From: Saprospiraceae bacterium
GTDB taxonomy: Bacteria > Bacteroidota > Bacteroidia > Chitinophagales > Saprospiraceae
Reading direction: 5' to 3'
Length of the DNA stretch: 64,000 nucleotides
Assembly (NCBI GenBank): GCA_016787575.1
Contig: JAEUUO010000008.1
Span: 1 to 64,000, forward strand
A program made the position numbers and the translations under genes. The first letter of the stretch is position 1. Every line of letters begins with the position of its first letter. Positions 24,498 through 34,254 of the stretch are shown one piece after another. The notes under the pieces were generated by a model. It was not told where the DNA came from and made no database searches. It saw only the letters and a list, made by a program, of their open reading frames with translations.

Positions 24498-25120
24498 CGT
24501 TCGATGCTTTTGGTCAAATGCTTACAATCATTTTCCGTTACAATTTGCCAGGCGGAATCTTTAAATTCAGCAACATACAAGCCCGTATTGCTGTGGCTAA
24601 CCTTTTCCATATGCATCAGCTCTTGTTTTTTTAACAAGCAAATCATAGCTCGCAAGGTACGCCCATGTGTGCATATAAGTGCATTTGTAAATTCCAATTT
24701 ATATATGTCGTCTAAAAAAGAATGAAGTCTTAAACTCAATGCATGGGCACTTTCCCCTTCATGGGCCGCATCATGGTAGTTCCCATTAGACCAGGATTGA
24801 ATGATTCGATAATACTTTTCCATTAATTCAGGATCCCCTGCCTTCCCTTCATGTTCACCCCATCCTATTTCATCCAATCTGGGGTCCTTAAGTATGGGCA
24901 GTTCACTGGAATCGAAATGCTGAATGGTTTGATAGCTTCTCAATTGACTTGAACACCTGATGTGATCAAAAGAAATATTTTTGTATTGATGGTAAAATGC
25001 TTGTGCCTGACGAATACCCGTTTCATTTAAAATAGAATTAATTCCCCTGCCTTGTACTATTCCTCTAAGGTTTTGATCCGTTTCCCCATGACGCAGAATA
25101 TAAAGCTTTTTCGTACGCAT
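24494..25120 (-). CDS. Histidine phosphatase family protein
   Basis: The 208-residue protein carries the phosphoglycerate-mutase-like catalytic motif LRHGETDQN (His11 region), the second half ALICTHGRTLRAM with the partner histidine, and DEIGWGEHEGKAG with the conserved acid. Members dephosphorylate small molecules or act as mutases. It lies between mqnE and mqnA, one base after mqnE and overlapping mqnA by four, so it is co-translated with menaquinone genes. A pathway role is possible but not established. Confidence 0.88.
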   Translation of the reverse strand: MRTKKLYILRHGETDQNLRGIVQGRGINSILNETGIRQAQAFYHQYKNISFDHIRCSSQLRSYQTIQHFDSSELPILKDPRLDEIGWGEHEGKAGDPELMEKYYRIIQSWSNGNYHDAAHEGESAHALSLRLHSFLDDIYKLEFTNALICTHGRTLRAMICLLKKQELMHMEKVSHSNTGLYVAEFKDSAWQIVTENDCKHLTKSIER

Positions 25121-25121
25121 G

Positions 25122-26303
25122 TCAAACTACCGGTAAATTGTAAAAATTGTATTGAACTGCATTTGGAATGTCTCCTTCCTGATATTCTTTAATTACATTA
25201 TATATAGAATCCCGTTCAACTGCTGTCCGTCCAACTTGTTGAATCAACTGAACCAACTCAACGGTGCTCATCGAAGGATTTAATTCTTCGGAACCCGCCA
25301 TGGAATAAATCTTGGTTGTATCATCAATCGTACCATCCAAATCATCGACTCCAAAAGATAAACTAAGTTGAGCATTGGATCTACCCAACATGGGCCAATA
25401 TGCTTTGATATGTTCAAAATTATCTAAAAATATTCTGGATACTGCATAATTTTTTAGGTCTTCTAAAATACTTACTTCAGGTAAATAGGACAGCTCATTG
25501 TCCTTATTTCTAAATTTTAATGGAATAAAGGTTTGAAAACCACCAGTCTTATCTTGCAACATACGCAAACGATCTAAATGATCTATGCGATGCGCATAAG
25601 TTTCAAGATGCCCGTACAACATAGTGGCATTTGATTTCTTTCCAAGTTGATGCCATATTTCATGTATACGCAGCCATTCTTCAGAGCTGCATTTACCACC
25701 GGCAATTTTTTCACGAAGGACTTCATCAAATATTTCTGCTCCTCCGCCTGGTAATGAATCCACTCCTGCTTCAAGCATTCGTAACATACCTTCTTCGTAT
25801 CCAATTTTTGCTTTCTTAAAAATATAATGAAACTCAACAGGTGTCAATGCCTTTAGATGCAATTCAGGCCTGTGTTGTTTAATTGCCTTAAAGAGCTTAA
25901 TGTAAAATTCCAAATCATATTTTGGCAATACGCCTCCAACAATGTGCACTTCAGTAACCGGTTTTTCATCAAACGATTTGACTATATCCATGATCTGCTC
26001 ATGGGTATATTCCCAACCTTCCGCTCTTTTTTTTATTAGTCGTGAGTACGAACAAAACGAACAGGTATACACACAAACATTGGTTGGTTCAATGTGAAAA
26101 TTTCTGTTAAAATAACTTCTGTTACCATGCTTTTTCTCTCGAATAAAATTGGCTAAAAATGCCAATTCTGAAAGACTGGCATTCTCATATAAATACAATC
26201 CCTCTTCGGTTGTTATTCGCTCAGAATTAAAAACTTTATACTGAATTGATTTAATTAAAGCATTCGAACTCAACATTATATCTATTTCCACTTGTTGGCT
26301 CAT
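25122..26303 (-). CDS. mqnE: Aminofutalosine synthase MqnE (radical SAM)
   Basis: The 393-residue radical SAM enzyme has the CxxxCxxC cluster motif as CVYTCSFC (Cys77, 81, 84), VHIVGGVLPKYDL, LKALTPVEFHYI, and the discriminating block DSLPGGGAEIFDEVLREKI plus KSNATMLYGHLET, which fits MqnE rather than MqnC (GGGAEI followed by F, SNATMLYGH). MqnE joins 3-enolpyruvylbenzoate with adenosine from SAM to give aminofutalosine. It heads the operon mqnE-phosphatase-mqnA. The promoter region is the 125-base gap shared with the divergent glycosyltransferase gene. Confidence 0.92.
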   Translation of the reverse strand: MSQQVEIDIMLSSNALIKSIQYKVFNSERITTEEGLYLYENASLSELAFLANFIREKKHGNRSYFNRNFHIEPTNVCVYTCSFCSYSRLIKKRAEGWEYTHEQIMDIVKSFDEKPVTEVHIVGGVLPKYDLEFYIKLFKAIKQHRPELHLKALTPVEFHYIFKKAKIGYEEGMLRMLEAGVDSLPGGGAEIFDEVLREKIAGGKCSSEEWLRIHEIWHQLGKKSNATMLYGHLETYAHRIDHLDRLRMLQDKTGGFQTFIPLKFRNKDNELSYLPEVSILEDLKNYAVSRIFLDNFEHIKAYWPMLGRSNAQLSLSFGVDDLDGTIDDTTKIYSMAGSEELNPSMSTVELVQLIQQVGRTAVERDSIYNVIKEYQEGDIPNAVQYNFYNLPVV

Positions 26304-26416
26304 GGGTTTTACATATTAATTCTATAAATGTAACAAGAAAAAGCGTTTCCTGTTTAATTAGAAATTTTTTTATCTCAACAAATGGAATACTTGAAACTTC
26401 GGTATCATTTTGTGAA

Positions 26417-26424
26417 TAACTTTG
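26417..26424 (+). promoter_or_regulatory. -7 box of a probably leaderless promoter
   Basis: TAACTTTG matches TAnnTTTG and ends only four bases before the ATG of the glycosyltransferase gene, so transcription should start at or next to the start codon. A TTG at 26391-26393 could be the -33 element, although its spacing (23 bases) is long. Confidence 0.5.
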
Positions 26425-26428
26425 TGAG

Positions 26429-27328
26429 ATGCTGTCCGTATTGATTCCTGTTTATAAATTTGATGTGCGAAAATTGGTACATCAAATCATTGAACAATGC
26501 AATTTGTGCCAAATTCAATATGAAGTCATCCTATTAAATGACGCATCTGGAGCTTCTTTTGAATTTATTTTTGACGAACTAAAATTTGAATCTTCAGTCA
26601 GATTGTTTGAGAATGAAACAAATTGTGGTCGTGCAGCTTCTCGAAACCGATTGTACAATTTAGCTACCTACGATTGGTTGCTTTTTTTGGATTGCGATGT
26701 TCAATTAATTCACTCAAATTTTATACGAAATTATCTGGAAGCCATTCAATCAAATAAGAATTCAGTTTATTACGGATCTTGTTGTTATGATAAAATTCCT
26801 CCAACAAGCCTGCAGTTAAAATTGCATTGGAAATACGGAATCTATAGAGAAAATCCTCCCATTTCAAAACGCAAAGCACATCCATACCAGACTTTTCATA
26901 CCGTTAATTTTATAGCGCATCGCAGCATCCTAAAAGCATTCCCATTTGATGAATCCCTCAGCATTTATGGGCATGAAGACAGTCTTTGGGCAAAAACACT
27001 GGAGACAAATTCCATTCAAATTGCACAAATTGAAAATGAAGTATTGCATATTGGTCTGTACAACTCCCGGATTTTTTTAAGAAAAACAGCAAGCTCCATT
27101 AAAAATTTATTATTGCTGGAATTTCACAAGAAAAATTTAAATACAAAGTTGCAATCAACACTAAAAATTATTCAATCACTTATTCCTTCCTGGATTCTAT
27201 TTACAGTATATAAAAGACTTGAACGTAAACTTGTTCAGAATCTCTTAAGCAACGATCCAAAACTGATTTATCTCGATATTTACAAAGTGGGACTCTATCT
27301 CAGATTTCGAAAAAAATATACAGCCTAA
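26429..27328 (+). CDS. Family 2 glycosyltransferase
   Basis: The 299-residue protein begins MLSVLIPVYKFDVRKLV, the GT2 first strand, followed by QYEVILLNDASG, ENETNCGRAASRNRLYNLA and the nucleotide-sugar/metal motif LLFLDCDVQL (DxD). A region YGHEDSLWAKTLE (~residue 180) fits the acceptor-side ED motif. Cytoplasmic or membrane-peripheral GT-A enzyme that transfers a sugar from an NDP donor; acceptor unknown. It is a single gene with its own promoter, divergent from mqnE. Confidence 0.88.
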   Translation: MLSVLIPVYKFDVRKLVHQIIEQCNLCQIQYEVILLNDASGASFEFIFDELKFESSVRLFENETNCGRAASRNRLYNLATYDWLLFLDCDVQLIHSNFIRNYLEAIQSNKNSVYYGSCCYDKIPPTSLQLKLHWKYGIYRENPPISKRKAHPYQTFHTVNFIAHRSILKAFPFDESLSIYGHEDSLWAKTLETNSIQIAQIENEVLHIGLYNSRIFLRKTASSIKNLLLLEFHKKNLNTKLQSTLKIIQSLIPSWILFTVYKRLERKLVQNLLSNDPKLIYLDIYKVGLYLRFRKKYTA

Positions 27329-27427
27329 CTCAGAACCAAATCTGTTAATTAATTTTTTAGGAATTGCAATGATTTCGTTAACTTGCCTTTGAATTTTAAC
27401 AAAATTCCCAATTTCAGACAAGTTTAA

Positions 27428-30331
27428 ATGAAAGCCAACTACATATTAAAGTTTACTCTAATTTATTATAGCTTCTTTTTCAGTATTTCTGGAATATCAA
27501 ATGCTCAAACTGTGTTAAATGGAAATTTAACAGATGCAAAAACAGGTGAAGCTTTGATTGGAGCCAGTGTTATGATTAAAGGAACTACCCAAGGTACCAC
27601 CACTGATTTTGATGGTGATTTTATTTTGAAAACCGCCTTAAGCCTTCCCTTGATTTTAGAATTTAGATACAGTGGGTATGCTACCAAAGAAATTAACTAT
27701 ACAGAAGCTGGTAAAAAAATCAACATCCAATTGGAGGTAGAATCCATCCTGATCGATGTTGTCGAAGTAAGTGGTCAACGAATAAGCGACAAACAAAAAT
27801 CTTCTCCGCTGACAGTTGAATCCATGGACTTAATCGCAATCAAAGAAACGCCGTCTGCAAACTTTTACGATGGACTGGGTTCACTTAAAGATGTAGATCT
27901 TACAGCAGCCAGTCTTGGCTTTAAAGTAGTAAATACCAGAGGATTTAACAGCACCAGTCCGGTTCGATCTTTGCAAATTATTGATGGAGTTGACAATCAA
28001 GCGCCCGGATTGAATTTTTCATTAGGAAATTTTCTCGGTTGTTCGGAATTGGATGTTTTAAAAGTTGATTTGATTGTTGGTGCCAGCTCGGCGTTTTATG
28101 GCCCCAATGCATTCAATGGTGTCATTAAAATGGAAACCAAAAGTCCCTTTTATCACAAAGGACTTTCAGCCATGGTAAAAACCGGAGAACGAAATTTAGT
28201 TGAAACTGGAATTCGGTATGCTGATGTTATAAAAAATAAATCCGGTAATGACTTAATTGGTTTCAAAGCCAATTTCTTTTTTATGAAAGCCTATGACTGG
28301 GTTGCCAATAATTTTAATCCGGTAGACAATATAAAAAAAGATTCTATTTTTTACTTAAACAACATTCCGAATCCTGGAAGATGGGACGCAGTAAATATTT
28401 ATGGAGATGAATATTATTCCTTAAATGACCTAACCAGTAACAATACCTTATCCGGAACAGAATCCAACTACTGGACCAATCCAGGTTTGCGGAGTTTTTA
28501 TCGCACAGGTTACAAAGAAGAAGATCTCGTAGATTACAACACCAAGAATTACAAAGGAAATGCAGCAATTCATATGCGTTTAAATCCTAAAAATAAATTC
28601 AATTCACCTGAATTGATAGTTGCCAGTTGTTTTGGCAGCGGCACAACCGTTTACCAAGGTGACAATCGGTTTTCACTTAAGAACATTTTGTTTTATCAAA
28701 ACCGGATTGAGATTCAAAAAACAAACAAATATTTTTTGCGCGCCTACTCTACCAATGAAAACGCAGGCGATTCTTACGACCCTTATTTCACAGCAATCCG
28801 CTTATTGGACTACACAAAAAACAATGAAATTTGGGCAAATAACTACAGAACATTTTGGTTGCTGAATAATAACTCCCCATCTAAAATGTGGGCATTGGGC
28901 TATCCAAAAGTTACATTTAATCCAAATACTGGCATGGGTGAATTTGACTTTAATGCCGCAAAAAAATGGTTGGTGGATTATGCAGATACCCTGCGCAATT
29001 GGCATCTTCTTGCAGAAGATTTTGCAAATAAGAAAAGCTTGAATCCTTCAGAAAAAACTATTGATTTTCTTACCCCAGGAACGCGTGCATTTGATTCGCT
29101 TTTCAACATCATCACTTCCGGTAAATCCAATTCAATTGAGAAAGGGACTCGGTTTTATGATCAATCTGCGCTTTATCATGTTCAAGGTGAGTATACATTT
29201 GAACCTTACTTTCTTGAAAATTTAATAGTTGGCGGTAACATGCGCTGGTATAGTCCAAATTCTGATGGAACCATATTTACTGATTCCATGGGTCGAAAAA
29301 TCAGAAACTTCGAGTTTGGTTTATATTCTGGTATCAATAAAAAATTATTTGACAATAAATTGAATGTCAACCTTGCATTGCGAGTTGATAAAAATGAAAA
29401 TTTCGATCTCATTTCTTCGCCTGCCGCCTCATTGGTTTATAAGCCAAAAGAAAATACCTATCTCAGAGCATCATTTTCATCTGCAGTTCGAAATCCAACG
29501 TTAACCGATCAGTATTTACATCTCAATGTCGGACGAGCCATTCTTTCAGGAAATCTTTCAGGCTTTGATAGTTTAATTACGGTTGAATCTTTTGTCAATT
29601 ATTTAGGCAATCGGGCAACACCTATTGAATACATTCGAAAAGACACCATAAACCCTCCCTTTGTAGATCCAATCAGACCTGAACGAGTAAAAACATTTGA
29701 ATTAGGAATTCGCACAAGTTTATTTAATTCTACATTTATCGACTTAGGATATTATTTTAGTACATACAAAGACTTTATTGGTTACAATATAGGAATCAAA
29801 TCCAGATTCGATCCGGTTACCGGATTTCCAAAAGATCCTCAAGCATACAGAGTTTCTGCCAATTCAATCAATACCGTTCAAACGCAAGGATTTTCTGCTG
29901 GGATCAATTATTATTTTTCCAATTTCTTTGCACTAAGCGGAAATTATTCTTACAACAAATTGATTAAAACCAACGAAGACGATCCTATTATCCCTGCATT
30001 TAATACCCCTGAAAATAAATACAACATTGGCTTTTCTGGAAGAGACATTTACTTTACTTTTTTAGGTGGAACCATTCGAAACGTAGGATTTAATGTAAAT
30101 TACAAATGGGTACAGGATTTTATTTTTGAAGGTTCACCACAATTTACCGGGTATTTGCCTGCTTACGGACTAATGGATGCTCAGATCAATTGGAGAAATT
30201 CAAAATGGAATACTACCTTTAAAATAGGTGCATCAAATTTATTAAACAAAGAGCATTATGAAGCTTATGGTGGCCCATCCATTGGACGCTTAAGTTATTT
30301 CACAATTTTGTATGAATGGAAGAAAAAATAA
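27428..30331 (+). CDS. TonB-dependent outer-membrane receptor
   Basis: The 967-residue protein has a signal peptide (to ~SNAQ), a CarboxypepD_reg-like domain (residues ~28-110, GNLTDAKTGEALIGASVMIK ... GDFILK), a plug domain (residues ~120-240, with VVNTRGFNSTSPVRSLQIIDG and VGASSAFYGPNAFNG), then a ~700-residue beta-barrel ending in the aromatic-terminated strand RLSYFTILYEWKKK. Such SusC-like or siderophore-type receptors import ligands with TonB energy. No SusD partner follows; instead a secreted esterase-like gene comes 26 bases later, and the two are likely co-transcribed. The substrate is not apparent. Confidence 0.93.
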   Translation: MKANYILKFTLIYYSFFFSISGISNAQTVLNGNLTDAKTGEALIGASVMIKGTTQGTTTDFDGDFILKTALSLPLILEFRYSGYATKEINYTEAGKKINIQLEVESILIDVVEVSGQRISDKQKSSPLTVESMDLIAIKETPSANFYDGLGSLKDVDLTAASLGFKVVNTRGFNSTSPVRSLQIIDGVDNQAPGLNFSLGNFLGCSELDVLKVDLIVGASSAFYGPNAFNGVIKMETKSPFYHKGLSAMVKTGERNLVETGIRYADVIKNKSGNDLIGFKANFFFMKAYDWVANNFNPVDNIKKDSIFYLNNIPNPGRWDAVNIYGDEYYSLNDLTSNNTLSGTESNYWTNPGLRSFYRTGYKEEDLVDYNTKNYKGNAAIHMRLNPKNKFNSPELIVASCFGSGTTVYQGDNRFSLKNILFYQNRIEIQKTNKYFLRAYSTNENAGDSYDPYFTAIRLLDYTKNNEIWANNYRTFWLLNNNSPSKMWALGYPKVTFNPNTGMGEFDFNAAKKWLVDYADTLRNWHLLAEDFANKKSLNPSEKTIDFLTPGTRAFDSLFNIITSGKSNSIEKGTRFYDQSALYHVQGEYTFEPYFLENLIVGGNMRWYSPNSDGTIFTDSMGRKIRNFEFGLYSGINKKLFDNKLNVNLALRVDKNENFDLISSPAASLVYKPKENTYLRASFSSAVRNPTLTDQYLHLNVGRAILSGNLSGFDSLITVESFVNYLGNRATPIEYIRKDTINPPFVDPIRPERVKTFELGIRTSLFNSTFIDLGYYFSTYKDFIGYNIGIKSRFDPVTGFPKDPQAYRVSANSINTVQTQGFSAGINYYFSNFFALSGNYSYNKLIKTNEDDPIIPAFNTPENKYNIGFSGRDIYFTFLGGTIRNVGFNVNYKWVQDFIFEGSPQFTGYLPAYGLMDAQINWRNSKWNTTFKIGASNLLNKEHYEAYGGPSIGRLSYFTILYEWKKK

Positions 30332-30357
30332 TCATTGTTAATAAAAACTAATTTTAT

Positions 30358-31923
30358 ATGAAAAAATCTTTACTCTTATGTTTTCTTTTATTTAACCTGA
30401 TTTTGTTAAACGGCCAAAATCAGCGATACCTTGACCAGGTATTCAGTGAGGTAAAAGTTGACACCAATATTGTTTATGGTGTGAATGCAACCATATTAAC
30501 TGTTGCAGATCCTCGCTTTAAACAAGCAATGCCACAACCTTTGATGATGGATATTTACAGTCCGGTTGGAGACAATTTGACAGCGCGTCCATTGGTATTG
30601 TATTATCACACAGGGAACTTTTTACCATACCCGCAAAATGGAAGTGTCAGCGGCACAAGACGCGATTCAACTTGTGTTGAAATTTGTACGCAATTAGCAA
30701 AAATGGGTTATGTAGTTGCTTCTGTAGATTACCGTTTGGGTTGGGATCCAGTAAATACCAGCAAAGACATTCGGGTATATACCTTGATTAATGCAGCATA
30801 TCGGGGTGTTCAGGACGGTCATACGTGCATTCGATTCTTTAAAAAAGATGTAACCGAATTTGGAAATCGTTTTGGTGTAGATACTTCTCGTATTACGATT
30901 TGGGGACAAGGCACCGGTGGTTATGTAGCGGCTAATTTAGGAGCATTAGATAGTTATGGAAAAATACCAACTGCATCCGATGGTAAGTTTTTGATTAATA
31001 CACCGGTAGGAATTCTCCCGATGGTTATTGAAGCAATCAATGGAAATCTAACTGGTACCTCAGTAGGAACGGTACCTCCAGGTTTTGGAGCATTACTCGG
31101 TGTTCCGGATGGCGACACTCTTTGTTATCCTAACCATGTTGGTTATCAATCCGGATTCCAACTTGGCGTAAACATGGGTGGTGCTGTTGGTGATTCTGCC
31201 TGGATTGATCCAGGGCAACCTCCGGTTATTTCAATGCACAGCACAACAGATCCATTTGCTCCATATACTGAAGGACTTGTATTAGTGCCTGTAACTCCAC
31301 CATTAGAAGTTGTTAAAGTCCAGGGTAGTTATTTAATTCAATATTTAAATTCTGCTTATGGTAACAATAACTCATTTAGCAGTCAGGCAAAATTATTTAA
31401 TGATCCATATACAAAGGCTGCGAACCAACTCAACGATGGTTTGGATGGTTTGTATCCGCTCTTGAGACCAAGTCCTTATGACTCAAGTCCTTGGGACTAT
31501 TGGGATCCAGCAACAAACATCAATCACACAAGAGGATTGCAAACGAATCCTGACATGTCTAAAGAAAAAGCACTTCGTTTTATTGATACTTTAATTAATT
31601 ATGTAAAACCAAGAGCTTGTTTAGCTTTAGGATTAAATTGTGATTTAAGTCGTTACACCGGTACTACCAGTTTAGATCCAGCTGCAGTGGGATTGAATGT
31701 ATTGCCTAACCCAGCACAAGATCAAATTGTAGTTAAAACCGATGCAGCATTTCCAATCCAATCTATCACAATTTTGGATTTAAACGGTCGTATTTACAAT
31801 ACGATTTCAAAAATTAATGCAAACAGCATTACAATCAATCGTGATCAACTTAAAGCTGGAATTTACTTTTTGAAAATTAAATTTGAAAAAGGAGAGAGTT
31901 TCTCAAAAGTGGTGTTTAAATAA
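30358..31923 (+). CDS. Secreted alpha/beta-hydrolase-like protein lacking the serine nucleophile, T9SS sorting domain
   Basis: The 521-residue product has a signal peptide (LLFNLILLNGQ) and a carboxylesterase-like fold: MDIYSPVGD, the oxyanion region LVLYYHTGNFLPYPQNG, YVVASVDYRLGWDP, and RITIWGQGTGGYVAANLGAL where the nucleophile elbow should be. There the GxSxG position reads G183-Q-G185-T-G187, with Gly in place of Ser. The paralogue at 33006 has a proper GASAG. A catalytic-looking HSTTDP segment and a late His (INHTRG) are present. The last ~75 residues are a T9SS type A domain (VLPNPAQDQIVVKTD ... LKAGIYFLKIKFEKG). It follows the TonB receptor and may bind or process its ligand at the surface; enzymatic activity is doubtful. 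Confidence 0.82.
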   Translation: MKKSLLLCFLLFNLILLNGQNQRYLDQVFSEVKVDTNIVYGVNATILTVADPRFKQAMPQPLMMDIYSPVGDNLTARPLVLYYHTGNFLPYPQNGSVSGTRRDSTCVEICTQLAKMGYVVASVDYRLGWDPVNTSKDIRVYTLINAAYRGVQDGHTCIRFFKKDVTEFGNRFGVDTSRITIWGQGTGGYVAANLGALDSYGKIPTASDGKFLINTPVGILPMVIEAINGNLTGTSVGTVPPGFGALLGVPDGDTLCYPNHVGYQSGFQLGVNMGGAVGDSAWIDPGQPPVISMHSTTDPFAPYTEGLVLVPVTPPLEVVKVQGSYLIQYLNSAYGNNNSFSSQAKLFNDPYTKAANQLNDGLDGLYPLLRPSPYDSSPWDYWDPATNINHTRGLQTNPDMSKEKALRFIDTLINYVKPRACLALGLNCDLSRYTGTTSLDPAAVGLNVLPNPAQDQIVVKTDAAFPIQSITILDLNGRIYNTISKINANSITINRDQLKAGIYFLKIKFEKGESFSKVVFK

Positions 31924-31940
31924 AAAAATGTTTTAATAGA

Positions 31941-31974
31941 AAAGGGTTGCTTTCATCAGCAACCCTTTTTTTTT
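31941..31974 (+). terminator. Rho-independent terminator
   Basis: An 11-bp perfect stem (AAAGGGTTGCT / AGCAACCCTTT) with a six-base loop runs into a T tract, 20 bases after the stop of the esterase-like gene. It closes the receptor/esterase operon; the next gene starts 11 bases further on. Confidence 0.9.
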
Positions 31975-31984
31975 ACTTTATAAT

Positions 31985-32971
31985 ATGCAATACAGAAAAT
32001 TAGGACATTCTGGTTTACAAGTAAGTTTATTATCCTTCGGGTCTTGGGTAAGTTTTTACAATCAAGTTGATCAACAGCTCGCATCAAAGTTGATGGCGTT
32101 TGCTTATGATCAAGGTGTTAACTTTTTTGACAATGCCGAAATATATGCTAATGGAAAAGCAGAAACCATCATGGGGCAGGTTCTAAAAACTATGCAATGG
32201 GATCGAAGCAGTTATCTAGTTTCCAGCAAAGTGTTTTTTGGGCGCGGGGATAAAAGACCAAATATGACGGGATTGAGTCGCAAACACATACGCGAAGCAT
32301 GTGACGAAGCACTTATTAGGATGCAACTCAGTTACCTGGATTTATTTTTTGCACATCGCCCCGATAAAAATACACCCATCGAAGAGACAGTTTGGGCAAT
32401 GAATCAATTGATTCATTCCGGCAAAATATTGTATTGGGGGACTTCGGAATGGTCTGCCCAGGAAATTATGGAAGCACACATGGTTGCAAAACAAAACCAT
32501 TTGCAAGGACCCACTATGGAGCAACCGCAATACAATATGCTCACAAGAACCAAAGTCGAACTTGAATTTAGTCAAATTTATAAAACTGTTGGACTTGGCA
32601 CAACTATTTGGTCTCCATTGGCATCAGGCATCCTTACATCCAAATATCTCAACAATCAAATACCGGATGGCAGTCGTATGGCTCTTGCAGAATATCAATG
32701 GTTGAAAGAAAAAAACCTGACTCCGGAGAATTTAAAAATCGCCAGTCAATTAAATATTCTTGCTCAAGAATTGAATACAAGCCTTCCAAAATTAGCTATT
32801 GCCTGGTGTGCACAAAACCCACATGTAAGTACAGTTATTCTTGGAGCAACCCGAATTGAGCAATTAGAAGAAACACTAAAATCTTTAGACTTATTGCCTT
32901 ACTTAACAAAAGAAGTTAATGCTGAGATTGAATCAATATTAAATAACAAACCTGCAACAACACCCTATTGA
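31985..32971 (+). CDS. Aldo/keto reductase, voltage-channel beta-subunit type (AKR6-like)
   Basis: The 328-residue TIM-barrel enzyme keeps the catalytic tetrad: Asp49 and Tyr54 (FFDNAEIYANGKAE), Lys82 (VSSKVFF) and His124 (LFFAHRPDKN). MQYRKLGHSGLQVS, YWGTSEWSAQEI, WSPLASGILTSKY and VILGATRIEQLEETL are typical of the Kv-beta/YghZ group, NADPH-dependent reductases of aldehydes and ketones. The preceding terminator leaves only 11 bases before the ATG, so its message is nearly leaderless or depends on read-through. Substrate unknown. Confidence 0.92.
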   Translation: MQYRKLGHSGLQVSLLSFGSWVSFYNQVDQQLASKLMAFAYDQGVNFFDNAEIYANGKAETIMGQVLKTMQWDRSSYLVSSKVFFGRGDKRPNMTGLSRKHIREACDEALIRMQLSYLDLFFAHRPDKNTPIEETVWAMNQLIHSGKILYWGTSEWSAQEIMEAHMVAKQNHLQGPTMEQPQYNMLTRTKVELEFSQIYKTVGLGTTIWSPLASGILTSKYLNNQIPDGSRMALAEYQWLKEKNLTPENLKIASQLNILAQELNTSLPKLAIAWCAQNPHVSTVILGATRIEQLEETLKSLDLLPYLTKEVNAEIESILNNKPATTPY

Positions 32972-32980
32972 GTCCTGTTC

Positions 32981-32988
32981 TATTTTTG
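32981..32988 (+). promoter_or_regulatory. -7 box before the second secreted esterase gene
   Basis: TATTTTTG matches TAnnTTTG and lies 17 bases before ATG 33006. No convincing -33 element was found. Confidence 0.35.
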
Positions 32989-33005
32989 TATAAATTAAAA
33001 GCTGT

Positions 33006-34235
33006 ATGAAATATCTTGCCGTTTTCTTATTGATGGGCTTAGCGTTTCAAGGATTTTCACAATGTGATTACACAAAAGGTCGATTTGCTGTTGCCTCTGA
33101 AAAAAAATTGCTGTATGGCATTCTTCCTGATTACAGAGATATTCAGGATTCATTGTTTTTAGATATTTATTACCCCATAGGATCGCCTGAACTTCAAAAA
33201 CCCCTTGTAATATGGGCATTCGGAGGTGGTTTTTTTCAAGGTGCTCGAGAAGATTTTGCTAGCGTATGCAGTGATCTTGCGAGTCGTGGCATCATTTCTG
33301 CAACCATAGACTATCGTTTGGGATTTGATGGACCTTATCCTACTCTAGGTCCACCTTTTTCTTACGATGCAGCTGAAATTATACGAGCCGGCTATCGAGG
33401 TGCAACCGATATGAAAGGTGCAATTCGGTTCTTAAAGGCAAAGAACAGTCAATATGGCATTGATTTAAATCGGATTTGGATAGGTGGAGCGAGTGCTGGT
33501 TCCATAGTAGCCTTAAATGCAGCTTTTCTTGATCTGGAATCTGAAAAACCAAAAGAGGTTGGGAATATCTCTCCGATTGGAACTAAATCCAGAAACGATT
33601 TAGGTCCGATAGAAGGCGTATTAAATCAAAATGGATACGATTCTAAAATTCAGGGGGTCTTCAATATTTTTGGAGCCTTGTTGGATACCATCGCTATAAA
33701 CACAGACAATAAAATAGCCGTATTTTCTTATCATCAAACCCAGGACCCTGTAGTGCCTTGCGATGCCAGACCTCCTTATTATAATTATACATTTATATCC
33801 AATAATTATCCAATTGCATATGGTACCTGTGTGATTACAGAGCGTTTAAAAAATATTGGCATGGACCCTCTTTACTACGAAAGCTGGATTTATCAGGGGA
33901 ATCAACATGCAACCCATGACAATGATGCCGTCATCGATTTTTTTCTTCAACAAGCCAAGCCGTTCTTATGTAAAACAATTACAAATTCCAGTAATCATGG
34001 TCTAAATACTTTGGCTTCAGTTTACTTAAGTCCTACACTGGCTTCTGATTATTTTGTGGTTAAAAATGCACCGGAATCATTTGATTATACAATATACAAT
34101 GCATCTGGCCAAATGATAATGAATGTAAACAAAAATACAAATCCATATATCTCTACAAATACGTTTGAAGCAGGATTGTATTTCGTTGAAATACAAAGTG
34201 GAAGCTCTCGAAAAACCTTACGCTGGATTAAATAG
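33006..34235 (+). CDS. Secreted carboxylesterase-like alpha/beta hydrolase with T9SS sorting domain
   Basis: The 409-residue product has a signal peptide (MKYLAVFLLMGLAFQGFSQ), LFLDIYYPIG, the oxyanion-hole stretch WAFGGGFFQGARED, SATIDYRLGF, and the nucleophile elbow GGASAG with Ser163. HQTQDPVVPC supplies a candidate acid and GNQHATHDND the catalytic His. The last ~65 residues (LASDYFVVKNAPESFDYTIY ... FEAGLYFVEIQSGSSRKTLR) form a short T9SS type A domain. It probably cleaves an ester at or outside the cell surface. It is related to the serine-less protein at 30358 but separated from it by the aldo/keto reductase. Confidence 0.85.
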   Translation: MKYLAVFLLMGLAFQGFSQCDYTKGRFAVASEKKLLYGILPDYRDIQDSLFLDIYYPIGSPELQKPLVIWAFGGGFFQGAREDFASVCSDLASRGIISATIDYRLGFDGPYPTLGPPFSYDAAEIIRAGYRGATDMKGAIRFLKAKNSQYGIDLNRIWIGGASAGSIVALNAAFLDLESEKPKEVGNISPIGTKSRNDLGPIEGVLNQNGYDSKIQGVFNIFGALLDTIAINTDNKIAVFSYHQTQDPVVPCDARPPYYNYTFISNNYPIAYGTCVITERLKNIGMDPLYYESWIYQGNQHATHDNDAVIDFFLQQAKPFLCKTITNSSNHGLNTLASVYLSPTLASDYFVVKNAPESFDYTIYNASGQMIMNVNKNTNPYISTNTFEAGLYFVEIQSGSSRKTLRWIK

Positions 34236-34254
34236 TTCGATTTTCTTTGCTTTC

